A stretch of 64,000 nt of DNA, from contig JALTJN010000365.1 in NCBI GenBank assembly GCA_027076405.1, positions 62,001-126,000 of the forward strand, read 5' to 3'. Positions 19,265 to 29,204 of this stretch are shown piece after piece. Source of the stretch: Chromatiales bacterium. GTDB taxonomy: Bacteria > Pseudomonadota > Gammaproteobacteria > UBA6429. Made by a program: the position numbers and the translations under genes. A model generated the notes under the pieces. That model did no database searches. It was not told where the DNA came from and worked only from the letters and a program-made list of their open reading frames with translations. Numbering within the stretch: position 1 is the first letter of the stretch; the number at the start of each line of letters is the position of its first letter.

Positions 19265-20212
19265 TTATACTTTTAATAAAGAAAAGAGAGCCTCTGTCTC
19301 AAGGGTATTCCTATTTTTTTTATCAACAACAGGCTGTTTAGCTGGTGGCGTATTGATATAACTTGATTGTTGCGAACTCATTTGTTGAGTTAATTCTATG
19401 GCATTTATATCATGATAAAATAATCCTGTTGGAATATGATCATCCCATTCCAGTGCTTTCATAACACATTGTGATATTTTTTCATTACGTATGGATTTAT
19501 CCGCATCAGCAGGAATAACGGCATCATAGTTCTCATCTTCAACTGAATAAATTCTTGGGTAATCAGTAATCCCTTTGTATTCATACCATTGTTTATCATG
19601 CAAATCATTATAAACAGGACATGGTTGTAATATTTCAAGAAATGAGCTGCCTTTGTGCTGAATAGCATTTTTAATTAATGCCGTTAACTGATGTATATCG
19701 TATGCATATCCCCTCGCTATCCATGTGAAGCCGGATGTTAAAGCCAACATAATGGGATTGAGATCAGTTTGGGTACTTGCTTGCGGCATCGCTTTAGTTT
19801 TTTCACCTTGCCTTATTGTTGGTGATGCCTGCCCTTTTGTTAAACCATAAACACCATTATTAAATAGCAGATATGTTATATCCAGATTACGTCGACCAGT
19901 ATTTGCAAAATGCCCTGCCCCAATACCCAGTCCATCACCATCGCCCCCTACTGCTATAACAGTAAGATCGGGGTTGGCCAGTTTGGCTCCCGAGGCGAAA
20001 GGTAAAACCCGGCCATGCAAAGTATGAATACCGTTGGTATCAAGATAGTAAGGCGTTTTACCTGAACAACCAATGCCACCAAACACTGCTGTTTGATATT
20101 TTTCTAACTCCAGTTCAGCAAAAGCCTTTTCAAGTGCATGTAAAATACCATGGTCACCACAACCGGCACACCAGTCATTCTGTATTTCGACTGAAAATTC
20201 TTTTGCTTTCAT
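19265..20212 (-). CDS. korB: 2-oxoacid:ferredoxin oxidoreductase beta subunit
   Basis: The thiamine-diphosphate and iron–sulfur subunit of a 2-oxoacid:ferredoxin oxidoreductase, 315 residues. WCAGCGDHGILHALEKA holds two of the cluster cysteines, and AVGGDGDGLGIGAGHF is the ThDP/Mg2+ motif. LQPCPVYND carries the further conserved cysteine. It starts 18 bases after korA. No ferredoxin-like delta subunit is adjacent, as in two-subunit KorAB enzymes. The 2-oxoglutarate assignment rests on the gdh neighbour; pyruvate cannot be excluded. Confidence 0.88.
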   Translation of the reverse strand: MKAKEFSVEIQNDWCAGCGDHGILHALEKAFAELELEKYQTAVFGGIGCSGKTPYYLDTNGIHTLHGRVLPFASGAKLANPDLTVIAVGGDGDGLGIGAGHFANTGRRNLDITYLLFNNGVYGLTKGQASPTIRQGEKTKAMPQASTQTDLNPIMLALTSGFTWIARGYAYDIHQLTALIKNAIQHKGSSFLEILQPCPVYNDLHDKQWYEYKGITDYPRIYSVEDENYDAVIPADADKSIRNEKISQCVMKALEWDDHIPTGLFYHDINAIELTQQMSSQQSSYINTPPAKQPVVDKKNRNTLETEALFSLLKV

Positions 20213-20230
20213 TTTTATAACCTTAATATG

Positions 20231-22147
20231 TTATTCAACTAATATAAGTTTTTCAGCTTTATTGGATATGATGTTATTTAAATGATACAAAATATCCTCC
20301 AGCATAAACGGGCGACCGGTATATTTTAAAATCTGGTAATCAGAATTACGTCCGGTTTGTTCTTTTAGTAAACGATTAAACTGACCGCTTTGATTACATT
20401 CAATAATAATCACGGTGTCTTGTTGATGAATTAATTTATTTAATTCATCAACCGGAAATGGCCATAATAATTTAACCATAATAGCGCGAACAGATTTACC
20501 CTCAGCTTTAAATTGCTTTAAAGCATCAACTATCACGCCCTTATTTGAACCCCAACTAATGATAGTAAAACTTGCTTTATCATCACCATAAACACTGAGT
20601 TTTTCTTTTTCAGGTATGTCAGCTAAAGCAAGTTCCAATTTATTTGCTCGTTTCTCCATCATTAGTTTCCGGTGCCCGGGGTTTTCACTCACCTGTCCAA
20701 ATTCGGAATGCTCTGTTCCCGAGCTCCAGAAGGTTTTTTCTTGCTCTCCTAAAAATGGCCGTGGTGATATACCACTCGAAGTTATCTTAAAACGTGCAAT
20801 ATGCTTATTGTCTTTATCGGCTAAAACGCCACGCTCAATGACTAATTCAGACGTATCAAACGGAATAATATTTTGTGATGTACTTGCCAAATTTTTATCA
20901 ACGATATGTATCACCGGCATTTGATAGCGTTCTGCATAATTAAATGCACGAAAGGCATCATAAAAACATTCATTAACATCAGCCGATGCAACAACGATAC
21001 GTGGAAACTCACCGTGACCGGCATTAATCGCAAATAATAAATCACCTTGTTCTGTTCGGGTAGGTAAACCGGTTGAAGGTCCGCCACGTTGATATAAAGT
21101 AACAACAACCGGTACTTCATTCATACCAGCCCAACCTAACCCTTCTGCCATTAATGAAAAACCGGGGCCGGAAGTTGAGGTAGAAACCCGCGCACCGGTT
21201 AATGCAGCACCACATGCCATGGTGATAGCCGCTAATTCATCTTCTGTTTGAACAACGACATGTCCCGTCCCAGCTTTACTATTTAAAGAGCTGTTTTGAA
21301 CAGACTCCAGAAAAGAAGACTCATCTGTTGCGGGGCTGATAGGATAATATGGTTGCATTCCCATGCCAGCGACTATTTTACCCAGCGCAATACTTTTACA
21401 TCCATTTAGCCATAAATAGTCTTGTTTAACTTTATCTGCAACAGGTAGATATTGTTGAGGGTTAATATTTAAAGACTCAACATATTTATAAGCGAGTTCA
21501 ATCGCTTTTCTATTTAAGATTATTGCCGGTTCTTTGTTGGCAAAAAGCCGTTCAACTTCGTTTATTAAATGACTTGCAGGCATATTCAGTAATGCCGCTG
21601 ATAGTGCAACGAAGAAGATATTCTTACTCCGTAATGCCTCGCTGCGAGATATTGAAAGCTCGGTTTGTAATAACCTTCTAAAATCAGAAAAAGGAACTAA
21701 AATAAGTGTTATATCTTTCTTTTTAATTAACGAGAATAAATCAGACACATTAAAAGAAAGTTCGTCTTTATTGAGCCGGTTAATTAAATCCGTTTTAATT
21801 TCAGCATCAAGATATTTTAAAGAGTGACTGTCTACATCAGCATCATCCTCATCAAGAAGAATAATCCCTTTATCTACAACCGTTTCAAAATGCCGGCATA
21901 ATGATTCGGCATCAAAACACACCAAAATATCAGATATTGCAACATGACCGGCAATTGGCCAGCTAGCAATACGTATATCAGAAAAACTATGTCGTCCCAT
22001 GATATTTGAATGGTAATCACGGCGACTAAGAATATGAAATCCCATTTTAGCACTAGCACGAGAAAACAAGAGTGACGCACTATCAATACCATGACCTTGC
22101 GCACCACCAATACGTAGCAATAATGATTGCTCTTGAGGATTAGTCAT
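20231..22147 (-). CDS. korA: 2-oxoacid:ferredoxin oxidoreductase alpha subunit (gamma–alpha fusion)
   Basis: A 638-residue subunit with an N-terminal gamma domain (about 1–200, LLLRIGGAQGHGIDSA for CoA or subunit contact), followed by the alpha pyrimidine domain. The latter begins YPISPATDESSFLE and includes VVQTEDELAAITMACGAALTGA around the catalytic Glu, then GPGFSLMAEGLGWAGMNEVP, and a C-terminal transketolase-like domain from about 520. The ATG overlaps the DUF1499 stop by eight bases. With KorB it would oxidise a 2-oxoacid to acyl-CoA, reducing ferredoxin. Confidence 0.88.
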   Translation of the reverse strand: MTNPQEQSLLLRIGGAQGHGIDSASLLFSRASAKMGFHILSRRDYHSNIMGRHSFSDIRIASWPIAGHVAISDILVCFDAESLCRHFETVVDKGIILLDEDDADVDSHSLKYLDAEIKTDLINRLNKDELSFNVSDLFSLIKKKDITLILVPFSDFRRLLQTELSISRSEALRSKNIFFVALSAALLNMPASHLINEVERLFANKEPAIILNRKAIELAYKYVESLNINPQQYLPVADKVKQDYLWLNGCKSIALGKIVAGMGMQPYYPISPATDESSFLESVQNSSLNSKAGTGHVVVQTEDELAAITMACGAALTGARVSTSTSGPGFSLMAEGLGWAGMNEVPVVVTLYQRGGPSTGLPTRTEQGDLLFAINAGHGEFPRIVVASADVNECFYDAFRAFNYAERYQMPVIHIVDKNLASTSQNIIPFDTSELVIERGVLADKDNKHIARFKITSSGISPRPFLGEQEKTFWSSGTEHSEFGQVSENPGHRKLMMEKRANKLELALADIPEKEKLSVYGDDKASFTIISWGSNKGVIVDALKQFKAEGKSVRAIMVKLLWPFPVDELNKLIHQQDTVIIIECNQSGQFNRLLKEQTGRNSDYQILKYTGRPFMLEDILYHLNNIISNKAEKLILVE

Positions 22148-22907
22148 TATGATTTATTTTATCAACTTCTTTATGTAATGCAGAAAAAAACTTGCGAATA
22201 CGTCTTGCATTCGTTCCACCATCACCACCTGAAAAACGTGAAGCAGATCGAACATCAACTCGACTTTTATTTTTACCTTCACGGGTAATATGTATTACAA
22301 CGTCATCATTAAAACCAAACCAGAATGTCGTTGCCGTTGCTTCTATATGCAGCTCTGATTTATCTGGCTCATATAACCTCCATTCCTGATCTTTAATCAC
22401 ATTTAAAACAAGCTCAAAAACTGTTTCAGCAGGTAATGTGATAATTAATGGTTTAATGTCAGGATAAAATTCATTTTGAAAGGTCTCTGTTTCAAAACCA
22501 CCATAAGTACGAGAATTCGGAGCCAGCCAAAAAGACGGGGGGCTTGCCGGGTTTGTCGTAATATCTGAAATCGGAGGAGAAGTTTGTTTTGCTTCTCTCC
22601 AAAACTGTAAAAACACAATCATCGGGATGACAATTGCCACCCCCAAAAGGCTGACTATAAAACCACGCTGATTTTTTCCCGGCCGGGTCATCACCAGCCC
22701 TAACAAACATAAGACTGAACCTGCAATACCGGTATAAGCTGCCCACTTAAGAATAATAACGGCAAAATTATAATTCCACCATCCAGTGCGACTTCCTAAA
22801 GCAGCTCCCATCGCAACAACAATCGCCAACACAATACTCATAAAACCAATAATAGCCGGCTTATAAATTTTATTTTTCCTGTCTTGTTGCTTTATAGGTT
22901 GTTGCAT
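22140..22907 (-). CDS. DUF1499 protein with N-terminal membrane domain
   Basis: A 255-residue protein with three to four hydrophobic segments in the first 110 residues (near 20–37, 48–65, 70–80 and 87–103) and a soluble C-terminal DUF1499 domain (about 135–250) marked by DVRSASRFSGGDGGTNARR. The biochemical role of DUF1499 is unknown. I place the start at the ATG that overlaps the gdh stop (TAATG); an in-frame TTG three codons earlier is less likely. The 3' end overlaps korA by eight bases. Tight coupling on both sides ties it to the Gdh–Kor unit. Confidence 0.8.
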   Translation of the reverse strand: MQQPIKQQDRKNKIYKPAIIGFMSIVLAIVVAMGAALGSRTGWWNYNFAVIILKWAAYTGIAGSVLCLLGLVMTRPGKNQRGFIVSLLGVAIVIPMIVFLQFWREAKQTSPPISDITTNPASPPSFWLAPNSRTYGGFETETFQNEFYPDIKPLIITLPAETVFELVLNVIKDQEWRLYEPDKSELHIEATATTFWFGFNDDVVIHITREGKNKSRVDVRSASRFSGGDGGTNARRIRKFFSALHKEVDKINHND

Positions 22908-24199
22908 TATGGCCAAATACCCCGTTCTTCAATTGTAATAATTAAACGGTTAAGAGCAACAACCATCGCGGTTGTATGCAAGTCCACCGTTTCTTTATTA
23001 TTCTCGACTGTTTCTTTTAAATTTAACCACCTATCAATGACAACATCGGTTGCCTGAATCATTTTTTCACTTAACTTTTGATTTACTTCTGCTAATGACC
23101 ATTGTTCATTTTCAATATTTTGTACCCATTCAAAATAACTTACCGTAACACCACCGGCGTTCATTAAAATATCGGGTAAAACAATAATACCTTTGTTTGA
23201 AAGAATTTCATTTGCATCTGGCGTTATTGGCGCATTACCCGCCTCAATAACCAGTTTAGCTTTAACATTATTGGCATTCTCATTATGAATTTGATGACTC
23301 GTTGCCGCGGGTATAAGAATGTCGCAATCCAGCAACAATAAATCGTCATTTGTTATCGTCATTGTTTCTGCTAAACCAACGACAGTTTTACTTGTTTTCT
23401 TATATGTATTGACCGCATCAAGATCTAACCCCGTCGCAGAAAAAATACCGCCCTGAGAATCACTAATCGCAATAATACTAGCACCTTCATTTTGAAATAA
23501 GCGTGCAATAGTTGAACCCACATTTCCATAGCCCTGTATAACAACACGGCAGTTTTTTAAATTCGACATACCAGATGGTTTAATACGTTCCAGAAAACGT
23601 AATGTTGCATATAAGCAACCTTGCCCGGTTGCATCATGACGGCCTAAAGAACCGCCAAGATCAATTGATTTACCTGTAACAACAGGCCTGTTGTTTCTGC
23701 CTGGGTGCATAATGTCGTAAGTATCATAAATCCAGCCCATGGTACGTTCATTGGTATAAAGATCAGGCGCTGGAATATCGGTATGAGGGCCAATGTCATC
23801 ACCTAACTCTGAAATAAAGCGACGTGTAATATGCCTTAATTCATTTTCAGATAATTTTTTTGTATCACAGCAAACCCCGCCTTTAGCACCACCAAAGGGA
23901 ATATTTAATAGAGAACATTTCCAGGTCATTAAGGCTGCCAGAGCGGCAATTTCAGCATAGGTTAAGTTCGGGTAATAACGAATCCCTCCTTTTCCTGGGC
24001 CATTAACATGGCTGTGCAATACCCGAAATCCACGAAAAACCCGAACACTCTGATCATCCATCTGAATAGGGAAATTAACAACAGTCGATTTCTTCGGCGA
24101 AGTCAGAAAATCAACAAAACCGGATTGCAACGGTTCAAGAAAGGTCATCGCCCTTTGTAGGCGTTGCTCGATATATTTTTCGGTATTGAAATCTTCCAC
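22907..24199 (-). CDS. glutamate dehydrogenase (Glu/Leu/Phe/Val family)
   Basis: A 430-residue oxidoreductase interconverting glutamate with 2-oxoglutarate and ammonium. The substrate-domain segment KGGIRYYPN, PFGGAKGGVCCDT with the catalytic-lysine region, and DIPAPDLYT are present. The coenzyme domain has VVIQGYGNVGSTIARLF. Length fits the hexameric catabolic type. The start is GTG with GGAG nine bases before. It heads a minus-strand run with DUF1499, korA and korB, suggesting the catabolic direction. A related leucine dehydrogenase is less likely at this length. Confidence 0.88.
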   Translation of the reverse strand: MEDFNTEKYIEQRLQRAMTFLEPLQSGFVDFLTSPKKSTVVNFPIQMDDQSVRVFRGFRVLHSHVNGPGKGGIRYYPNLTYAEIAALAALMTWKCSLLNIPFGGAKGGVCCDTKKLSENELRHITRRFISELGDDIGPHTDIPAPDLYTNERTMGWIYDTYDIMHPGRNNRPVVTGKSIDLGGSLGRHDATGQGCLYATLRFLERIKPSGMSNLKNCRVVIQGYGNVGSTIARLFQNEGASIIAISDSQGGIFSATGLDLDAVNTYKKTSKTVVGLAETMTITNDDLLLLDCDILIPAATSHQIHNENANNVKAKLVIEAGNAPITPDANEILSNKGIIVLPDILMNAGGVTVSYFEWVQNIENEQWSLAEVNQKLSEKMIQATDVVIDRWLNLKETVENNKETVDLHTTAMVVALNRLIITIEERGIWP

Positions 24200-24342
24200 T
24201 GACGGAAACTCCGGTTGTATTTGCCCCTTATCGTGCTACACGGGTTCATACATATCAAGAGAAACAAGGATAGTTGTACACAGTTTGTATAAATACTGAG
24301 CAGAGCAGAAAAAATAATCTAAAGGAGAATAATTTAATAAAA

Positions 24343-24384
24343 GAAAAAGGCCTGAAACCGAAAAGATTCAGTTTCAGGCCTTTG
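24343..24384 (-). terminator. Rho-independent terminator of the tRNA operon
   Basis: On the minus strand AAAGGCCTGAAAC pairs with GTTTCAGGCCTTT in a 13-bp stem, followed by TTTTCTT. It lies just after the tRNA-His 3' end. Between it and the gdh start (24200–24340) I see no gene, only an AT-rich region that should hold the gdh promoter. Confidence 0.88.
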
Positions 24385-24390
24385 ATTTAA

Positions 24391-24467
24391 TGGGGTGGCT
24401 GACGGGGCTCGAACCCGCGACGACCGGAATCACAATCCGGGACTCTACCAGCTGAGCTACAGCCACC
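24391..24467 (-). tRNA. tRNA-His (GTG)
   Basis: Last of three minus-strand tRNAs. The acceptor arms GGTGGCT and AGCCACC pair, including the extra G at -1 opposite the discriminator C that is specific to tRNA-His. The anticodon loop is ATTGTGATT, the T-arm has GGTTCGAGCC, and CCA is encoded. Confidence 0.97.
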
Positions 24468-24497
24468 ATTAAACGTTGTGGCTACACCTACAGAATA

Positions 24498-24574
24498 TGG
24501 CGCGCCTGGCAGGACTCGAACCTGCTACCCTCGGCTTAGAAGGCCGATGCTCTATCCGGATGAGCTACAGGCGC
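24498..24574 (-). tRNA. tRNA-Arg (TCT)
   Basis: Acceptor arms GCGCCTG and CAGGCGC pair, the D-arm has TAGCTCATCCGGATAGAGC, the anticodon loop is CTTCTAA (TCT), the T-loop is GGTTCGAGTCC, and CCA is encoded. It reads rare AGA codons and lies between tRNA-Pro and tRNA-His. Confidence 0.97.
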
Positions 24575-24605
24575 AGAAAGTATTTAAAATCCTACCTAAT
24601 AATAG

Positions 24606-24682
<77 letters not shown>

Positions 24683-24685
24683 ACA

Positions 24686-24717
24686 TTGTTACAAGCTTCT
24701 TCTGGGTGTTGTAACAA
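24686..24717 (-). other. inverted repeat in the tRNA precursor leader
   Basis: TTGTTACAA (24686–24694) and TTGTAACAA (24709–24717) are perfect inverted copies with a 14-base spacer between the promoter and tRNA-Pro. In the transcript this would be a leader hairpin, possibly relevant to 5' processing. Confidence 0.5.
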
Positions 24718-24724
24718 GGGCGCG

Positions 24725-24753
24725 ATAATACTAGTGAAATGAGGTAACGTCAA
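24725..24753 (-). promoter_or_regulatory. tRNA operon promoter, stringent type
   Basis: On the minus strand TTGACG (24753–24748), a 17-base spacer and TATTAT (24730–24725) are followed at once by CGCGCCC. A GC-rich discriminator right after the -10 is the hallmark of ppGpp/DksA-repressed stable-RNA promoters. Confidence 0.75.
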
Positions 24754-24847
24754 TCCTGATTATTAATCTTATTTAACTTTATGGAACTTGGTTGAGCAGA
24801 GGATTCATGAGATTATAGCGCCCTATTTCACCCACGAGAAAAACTCA

Positions 24848-25705
24848 ATGACTGCTCAAATTATTGATGGCAAACATGTTGCCGCTGAACTCCGTAAATC
24901 TCTAAAAATCCGCATAGATAAGCGATTAGCGGACGGGCTTCGCAAACCGGGGCTGGCAGTGATTTTAGTGGGAAATGACCCTGCTTCTGAAGTCTATGTG
25001 AGAAACAAGCGTAAAGGCTGTGAAGATACCGGTATTGAGTCACTGGCTTATGATCTTGATAGTGATACAACAGAAGAAAAGCTCCTTAATTTAATCGATG
25101 AGCTAAATGAGAATGACGCGGTAGACGGTATTTTAGTGCAACTTCCCCTCCCCGCTCATATTGATACTGAAATTGTCATTGAACGTATTCACCCGCAAAA
25201 AGATGTTGATGGTTTTCACCCGTATAATGTCGGCCGCTTAGCATCTCGCATGCCGGTTTTACGTCCTTGTACTCCTCGAGGTGTCATGACTTTGCTTGAA
25301 AGCACAGGTGAGCCTATTCGTGGACAAAATGCCGTTATTGTTGGTGCATCAAATCATGTCGGGCGACCAATGGCGTTGGAATTATTACTCGCTGGCTGCA
25401 CTGTGACTGTCTGTCACCGCTTTACAAAAGATCTTGCAGCCCAGGTCGGCAGAGCAGATATTCTTGTTGTTGCTGTGGGTAAACCGGGAATTGTTAAAGG
25501 TGAATGGATAAAATCCGGTGCGGTTGTTATAGATGTAGGTATTAACCGTACAGAAGACGGTAAGCTGATTGGAGATATTGATTTTCCTACAGCAAAAGAG
25601 AAAGCTGGCTGGATTACCCCCGTCCCCGGTGGTGTTGGCCCAATGACCGTAGCAACTTTGCTACAAAATACGACGGATGCAGCAGAAAACTTTCACGATA
25701 AATAA
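24848..25705 (+). CDS. folD: FolD, methylene-THF dehydrogenase/cyclohydrolase
   Basis: Bifunctional cytoplasmic enzyme converting 5,10-methylene-THF to 10-formyl-THF, supplying one-carbon units to purine and initiator-tRNA synthesis. Visible are the substrate region [17 protein letters not shown] (with the catalytic Lys), [24 protein letters not shown], the nucleotide segment [18 protein letters not shown] and the C-terminal [16 protein letters not shown]. Starting at ATG 24848 gives 285 residues, the family length; an in-frame TTG at 24788 would add 20 unconserved residues. It diverges from the tRNA operon. Confidence 0.95.
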   Translation: MTAQIIDGKHVAAELRKSLKIRIDKRLADGLRKPGLAVILVGNDPASEVYVRNKRKGCEDTGIESLAYDLDSDTTEEKLLNLIDELNENDAVDGILVQLPLPAHIDTEIVIERIHPQKDVDGFHPYNVGRLASRMPVLRPCTPRGVMTLLESTGEPIRGQNAVIVGASNHVGRPMALELLLAGCTVTVCHRFTKDLAAQVGRADILVVAVGKPGIVKGEWIKSGAVVIDVGINRTEDGKLIGDIDFPTAKEKAGWITPVPGGVGPMTVATLLQNTTDAAENFHDK

Positions 25706-25751
25706 CTGCCGTACAGGTCAGGGCGGGCATTAAGTCAGTCTGCAAAAAATA

Positions 25752-26393
25752 CTATTGTGGAATAATATACTTGCCTAATGATGTTTGTGTTAAGCCATGA
25801 AAACATTCGTTATATTCTTTTGTACCAATAATCTCATCAGGATCATTTATTAAATCATCTTCATCCAGAAGTAAATTAACCACCTGGCCTTGAATATTTT
25901 TGCCCTCACAACGTTCGAGTATAACGTCGCCAGATGCATCAAAACTACGAAAAGCGTGTAAATTACCATCATAATGATGAATGCTTATTAATGTTTGAGT
26001 TGGCGCATTATGATAAAAAGGCAAGTAAGCGGCCATAAAATCACGTGTAACACGCCCCTTATCATCACGTACATAAACTTCTATTGTATGCAGTGTTTTC
26101 GGGTCATTCTTTTCCCATTGCACCTGACTAATCAGTCTTCCATGATCCAGATATTGATGTTCAATATAAAAGTTTTTTACATTCGCATAACCGCCAATGC
26201 TCGTTTTAACTTCAAGATTTTTTCCATCTGTTAATTTTTTATGCAGCTTTAAACTATCGTATGCAAATTTGTTCCAGACACGAACGTGAACGTTATCTTC
26301 TTTCATCGCTTCTGTAGCAAAAACAGCGGTAGACAAAAAGCCCAATAAAAAGATAGAAAGGATTACTTTACTCAAGTGAATAAAATTAAACAT
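25752..26393 (-). CDS. secreted protein of unknown function
   Basis: A 213-residue protein starting with an N-terminal signal peptide (residues 1–26, hydrophobic VILSIFLLGFLSTAVFA, cleavage likely after AVFA). I do not recognise the mature domain. It is rich in aromatic and charged residues, with segments such as RVWNKFAYDSLKLH and YVRDDKGRVTRDFMAAYLP. Three cysteines appear only near the C-terminal third. The start at 26393 is chosen because it begins the signal peptide and has GGGATG upstream; an in-frame start 20 codons earlier does not look like coding sequence. It is 80 bases after cysS on the same strand. Confidence 0.75.
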   Translation of the reverse strand: MFNFIHLSKVILSIFLLGFLSTAVFATEAMKEDNVHVRVWNKFAYDSLKLHKKLTDGKNLEVKTSIGGYANVKNFYIEHQYLDHGRLISQVQWEKNDPKTLHTIEVYVRDDKGRVTRDFMAAYLPFYHNAPTQTLISIHHYDGNLHAFRSFDASGDVILERCEGKNIQGQVVNLLLDEDDLINDPDEIIGTKEYNECFHGLTQTSLGKYIIPQ

Positions 26394-26473
26394 ATTGACA
26401 TCATCCCTAAAATTAATATCATGAAAGTAATAAGACCCGTAATATTTCAGCAAGTTCCGATTTTTAACGACAG

Positions 26474-27865
26474 CTATTCCCTTCTCCAGCTCGTGGTTCC
26501 ACCGGCATCTTCAAGAATAACCCCTTTTTCTTTCAAGAGGTCACGGATTCTATCGCTTTCAGCCCAATCCTTTGTTTCGCGAGCCTGAATGCGCTGTGCA
26601 ATCAAGTCTTCTATCTCACTTTCCGATATATCGCTTGCATGGGAGGTGCCGCGTAAAAACTGTTCAGGTTCCTGAGTTAATAAACCAATTAAACCTGCTA
26701 ACTCTCGTAAAATAGCCGCTAAACTTATTGCTTTTGTTTGGTCTTTTTCTTTAATGAGATTTATTTCTTTTGCCAAATCAAATAAAACAGGCAGTACTTC
26801 AGCGGTATTAAAGTCATCGTTCATTGCGGTATGAACCCGCTGATGATATTCGGTGTCTTTTTCATTATTTGGTACAGTTTCAATGCCCCGTAATGCGGTA
26901 TACAACGTGGTTAATGCCGCTTTTGCATTATCGAGCTGTTTATCCGAATAATTTAACGGGCTGCGATAATGACTGGTTAAAATAAAGTAACGAAGCACTT
27001 CAGGATCATATTTCGCTGTGACATCACGAATGGTAAAAAAGTTACCCAGTGACTTCGACATTTTCTCGTCATCAATCCGTACAAAACCATTATGCATCCA
27101 GATATTGGCAAACTTCTCGCCCGTTGCCGCTTCTGACTGGGCAATTTCATTTTCATGATGCGGAAATTGTAAATCCATCCCGCCACCATGAATATCAAAA
27201 TGATGTCCCAGACACTCTGTTGACATTGCAGAGCATTCTATATGCCAGCCCGGTCGCCCTTTTCCCCATGGCGAATCCCAGCTGGGTTCTTCTGGTTTGG
27301 CCGATTTCCACAAGACAAAATCAAGCGGATCATGTTTAGCCTCATCCACCGCCACTCGTTCACCGGAACGTAAATCTTCAATATGTTTACCTGACAACTG
27401 GCCATAATTCTTGAATTTATTGACGGCGTAATACACATCACCATTATCAGCGGCATATGCAAAGCCTTTCTCAACCAGTGTATTCACCATTGAGATTATC
27501 TGCTCCATATATAAAGTGGCGCGAGGTTCCTGATTTGGGGGTAAAACACCTAAGGCTTGTGAATCATGGTGCATTTCATCAATGAACCGTCCGGTCAGCT
27601 GATTGAAGTCTTCGCCATTTTCATTGGCACGGGCAATGATTTTGTCGTCAATATCGGTAATGTTACGAATATATGTGACATGTTCTTTGCCATAAACCTC
27701 GCATAAATACCGGTAAATCACATCAAATACCACAAGCACACGCGCATGACCGATATGGCACATGTCATAAACGGTCATACCGCAAACGTACATACGAATA
27801 TTGTTCAGATCGAGGGGTTTAAATTCTTCTTTCTGGCGTGTCAGGGTATTGTGTATTTGTAACAT
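26474..27865 (-). CDS. cysS: cysteinyl-tRNA synthetase
   Basis: Class I aminoacyl-tRNA synthetase charging tRNA-Cys. [19 protein letters not shown] contains the first zinc cysteine and the HIGH motif. [15 protein letters not shown] and [10 protein letters not shown] carry further zinc ligands, and KMSKSLGNF is the KMSKS loop. A C-terminal anticodon-binding domain ends [14 protein letters not shown]. At 463 residues it is full length. It diverges from ppiA with about 180 bases between. Confidence 0.97.
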   Translation of the reverse strand: MLQIHNTLTRQKEEFKPLDLNNIRMYVCGMTVYDMCHIGHARVLVVFDVIYRYLCEVYGKEHVTYIRNITDIDDKIIARANENGEDFNQLTGRFIDEMHHDSQALGVLPPNQEPRATLYMEQIISMVNTLVEKGFAYAADNGDVYYAVNKFKNYGQLSGKHIEDLRSGERVAVDEAKHDPLDFVLWKSAKPEEPSWDSPWGKGRPGWHIECSAMSTECLGHHFDIHGGGMDLQFPHHENEIAQSEAATGEKFANIWMHNGFVRIDDEKMSKSLGNFFTIRDVTAKYDPEVLRYFILTSHYRSPLNYSDKQLDNAKAALTTLYTALRGIETVPNNEKDTEYHQRVHTAMNDDFNTAEVLPVLFDLAKEINLIKEKDQTKAISLAAILRELAGLIGLLTQEPEQFLRGTSHASDISESEIEDLIAQRIQARETKDWAESDRIRDLLKEKGVILEDAGGTTSWRRE

Positions 27866-28043
27866 AAATATCGATCGTCTTTTCTCAGGGTTTTATAAGA
27901 CCGCTAGAATAACGGAAAAATGCAGTGTGCGTAACAAATCTAGAGACAAATTCGCTCAAACCCATTATTATTCGCAGCGGCAGAAATGATATTCAACAAA
28001 TTATTTACACTCAACTTATTTACACCCAACAACAGATAAAATT

Positions 28044-28649
28044 ATGCGATATATACTAATTACGATAACCAGCCTATTACTCCTGATTTCAAGCGCAAAT
28101 GCAGCAGACGATATAACTAAAAAACGTGTTCAGCTGGAAACATCGGAAGGGAATATTTTACTTGAACTCGATATAACTCGAGCCCCTCTGAGTGTATTAA
28201 ACTTTATGAATTATGTACGTAGCGGGTTTTATGATGGCACCATTTTTCATCGTGTGATTAAGAACTTTATGATTCAGGGTGGCGGTTTTACTCCGGAGTT
28301 AGCACGAAAAGCTACAAAAGCACCCATCCTTAACGAAGCGGATAATGGCTTAAAAAATAACCGTGGCACCATTGCTATGGCGAGAACAGCTGACCCACAT
28401 TCCGCGACAGCACAGTTTTTTATTAACGTGAAGGATAATCCTTTTCTCAATCATACAAGTAAAACACCCCGAGGCTGGGGATATGCCGTATTTGGTCATG
28501 TTATCAAGGGAATGAACGTAGTAGATAAAATACGAAATGTTCGCACCGGCCCCAATGGTCCCTTTGCGAGTGATGTTCCTCTAAAAATGGTCATTATTCA
28601 CAAAGCCACTATTATTGATGACAAACCATCTAAGAAAACAAAAAAATAA
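28044..28649 (+). CDS. ppiA: periplasmic peptidyl-prolyl isomerase (cyclophilin, PpiA-like)
   Basis: Cyclophilin-type prolyl isomerase of 201 residues with a signal peptide (about 1–20, [17 protein letters not shown]), hence periplasmic. The active-site segments are [15 protein letters not shown], with the catalytic Arg, and [18 protein letters not shown] lysine-rich tail (SKKTKK) ends the protein. It precedes the cytoplasmic paralogue by 25 bases, so the two are co-transcribed and probably arose by duplication. Confidence 0.92.
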   Translation: MRYILITITSLLLLISSANAADDITKKRVQLETSEGNILLELDITRAPLSVLNFMNYVRSGFYDGTIFHRVIKNFMIQGGGFTPELARKATKAPILNEADNGLKNNRGTIAMARTADPHSATAQFFINVKDNPFLNHTSKTPRGWGYAVFGHVIKGMNVVDKIRNVRTGPNGPFASDVPLKMVIIHKATIIDDKPSKKTKK

Positions 28650-28674
28650 TTTATTAAATTTGAAGGATTTTATT

Positions 28675-29169
28675 ATGATTAAAATGATCACAAACAAAGG
28701 CACTATTGTTATTGAACTTGATGCTGAAAAAGCCCCTGAAACAGTTGCTAACTTTGAACAGTACGCAAAAGACGGTTTTTATAACGGTACTATTTTTCAT
28801 CGCGTTATTAATGGTTTTATGATTCAGGGTGGCGGTATGGAACCCGGCATGAAAGAAAAAGCAACTCGTGACAGCATTAAGAATGAAGCTGAAAATGGTT
28901 TATCCAATGATCGTGGTACTATCGCAATGGCACGTACACCTGATCCACATTCAGCATCCTCCCAGTTTTTTATAAACCTAAAAGATAATAATTTCCTTAA
29001 CTTTACATCTGCTGATGCACAGGGCTTTGGCTACTGTGTTTTTGGTAAAGTCGTTGAAGGCATGGATATTGTTGATGAAATTGAAAAAGTTGCAACAGGC
29101 TCGCACGGTGGTCATCAGGACGTTCCAACTGAAGATGTCATCATTGAAAGTGTAGAAGTTGAAGATTAA
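28675..29169 (+). CDS. ppiB: cytoplasmic peptidyl-prolyl isomerase B
   Basis: A 164-residue cyclophilin without signal peptide. [19 protein letters not shown] and [16 protein letters not shown] are the catalytic segments, and [16 protein letters not shown] the C-terminal one. The start at 28675 is fixed by GAAGGA seven bases upstream and by the family N-terminus [15 protein letters not shown]. It sits between ppiA and lpxH; ppiB next to cysS and lpxH is a common gammaproteobacterial arrangement. Confidence 0.95.
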   Translation: MIKMITNKGTIVIELDAEKAPETVANFEQYAKDGFYNGTIFHRVINGFMIQGGGMEPGMKEKATRDSIKNEAENGLSNDRGTIAMARTPDPHSASSQFFINLKDNNFLNFTSADAQGFGYCVFGKVVEGMDIVDEIEKVATGSHGGHQDVPTEDVIIESVEVED

Positions 29170-29204
29170 ATTAAATCTTTAATTAAAACAGCACGGCTTT
29201 ATCT

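Noticed and set aside
19265..22147. KorAB considered as evidence for the reductive TCA cycle
   Set aside because: No ATP-citrate lyase, fumarate reductase or ferredoxin gene is in the window, and linkage to gdh points to oxidation instead.
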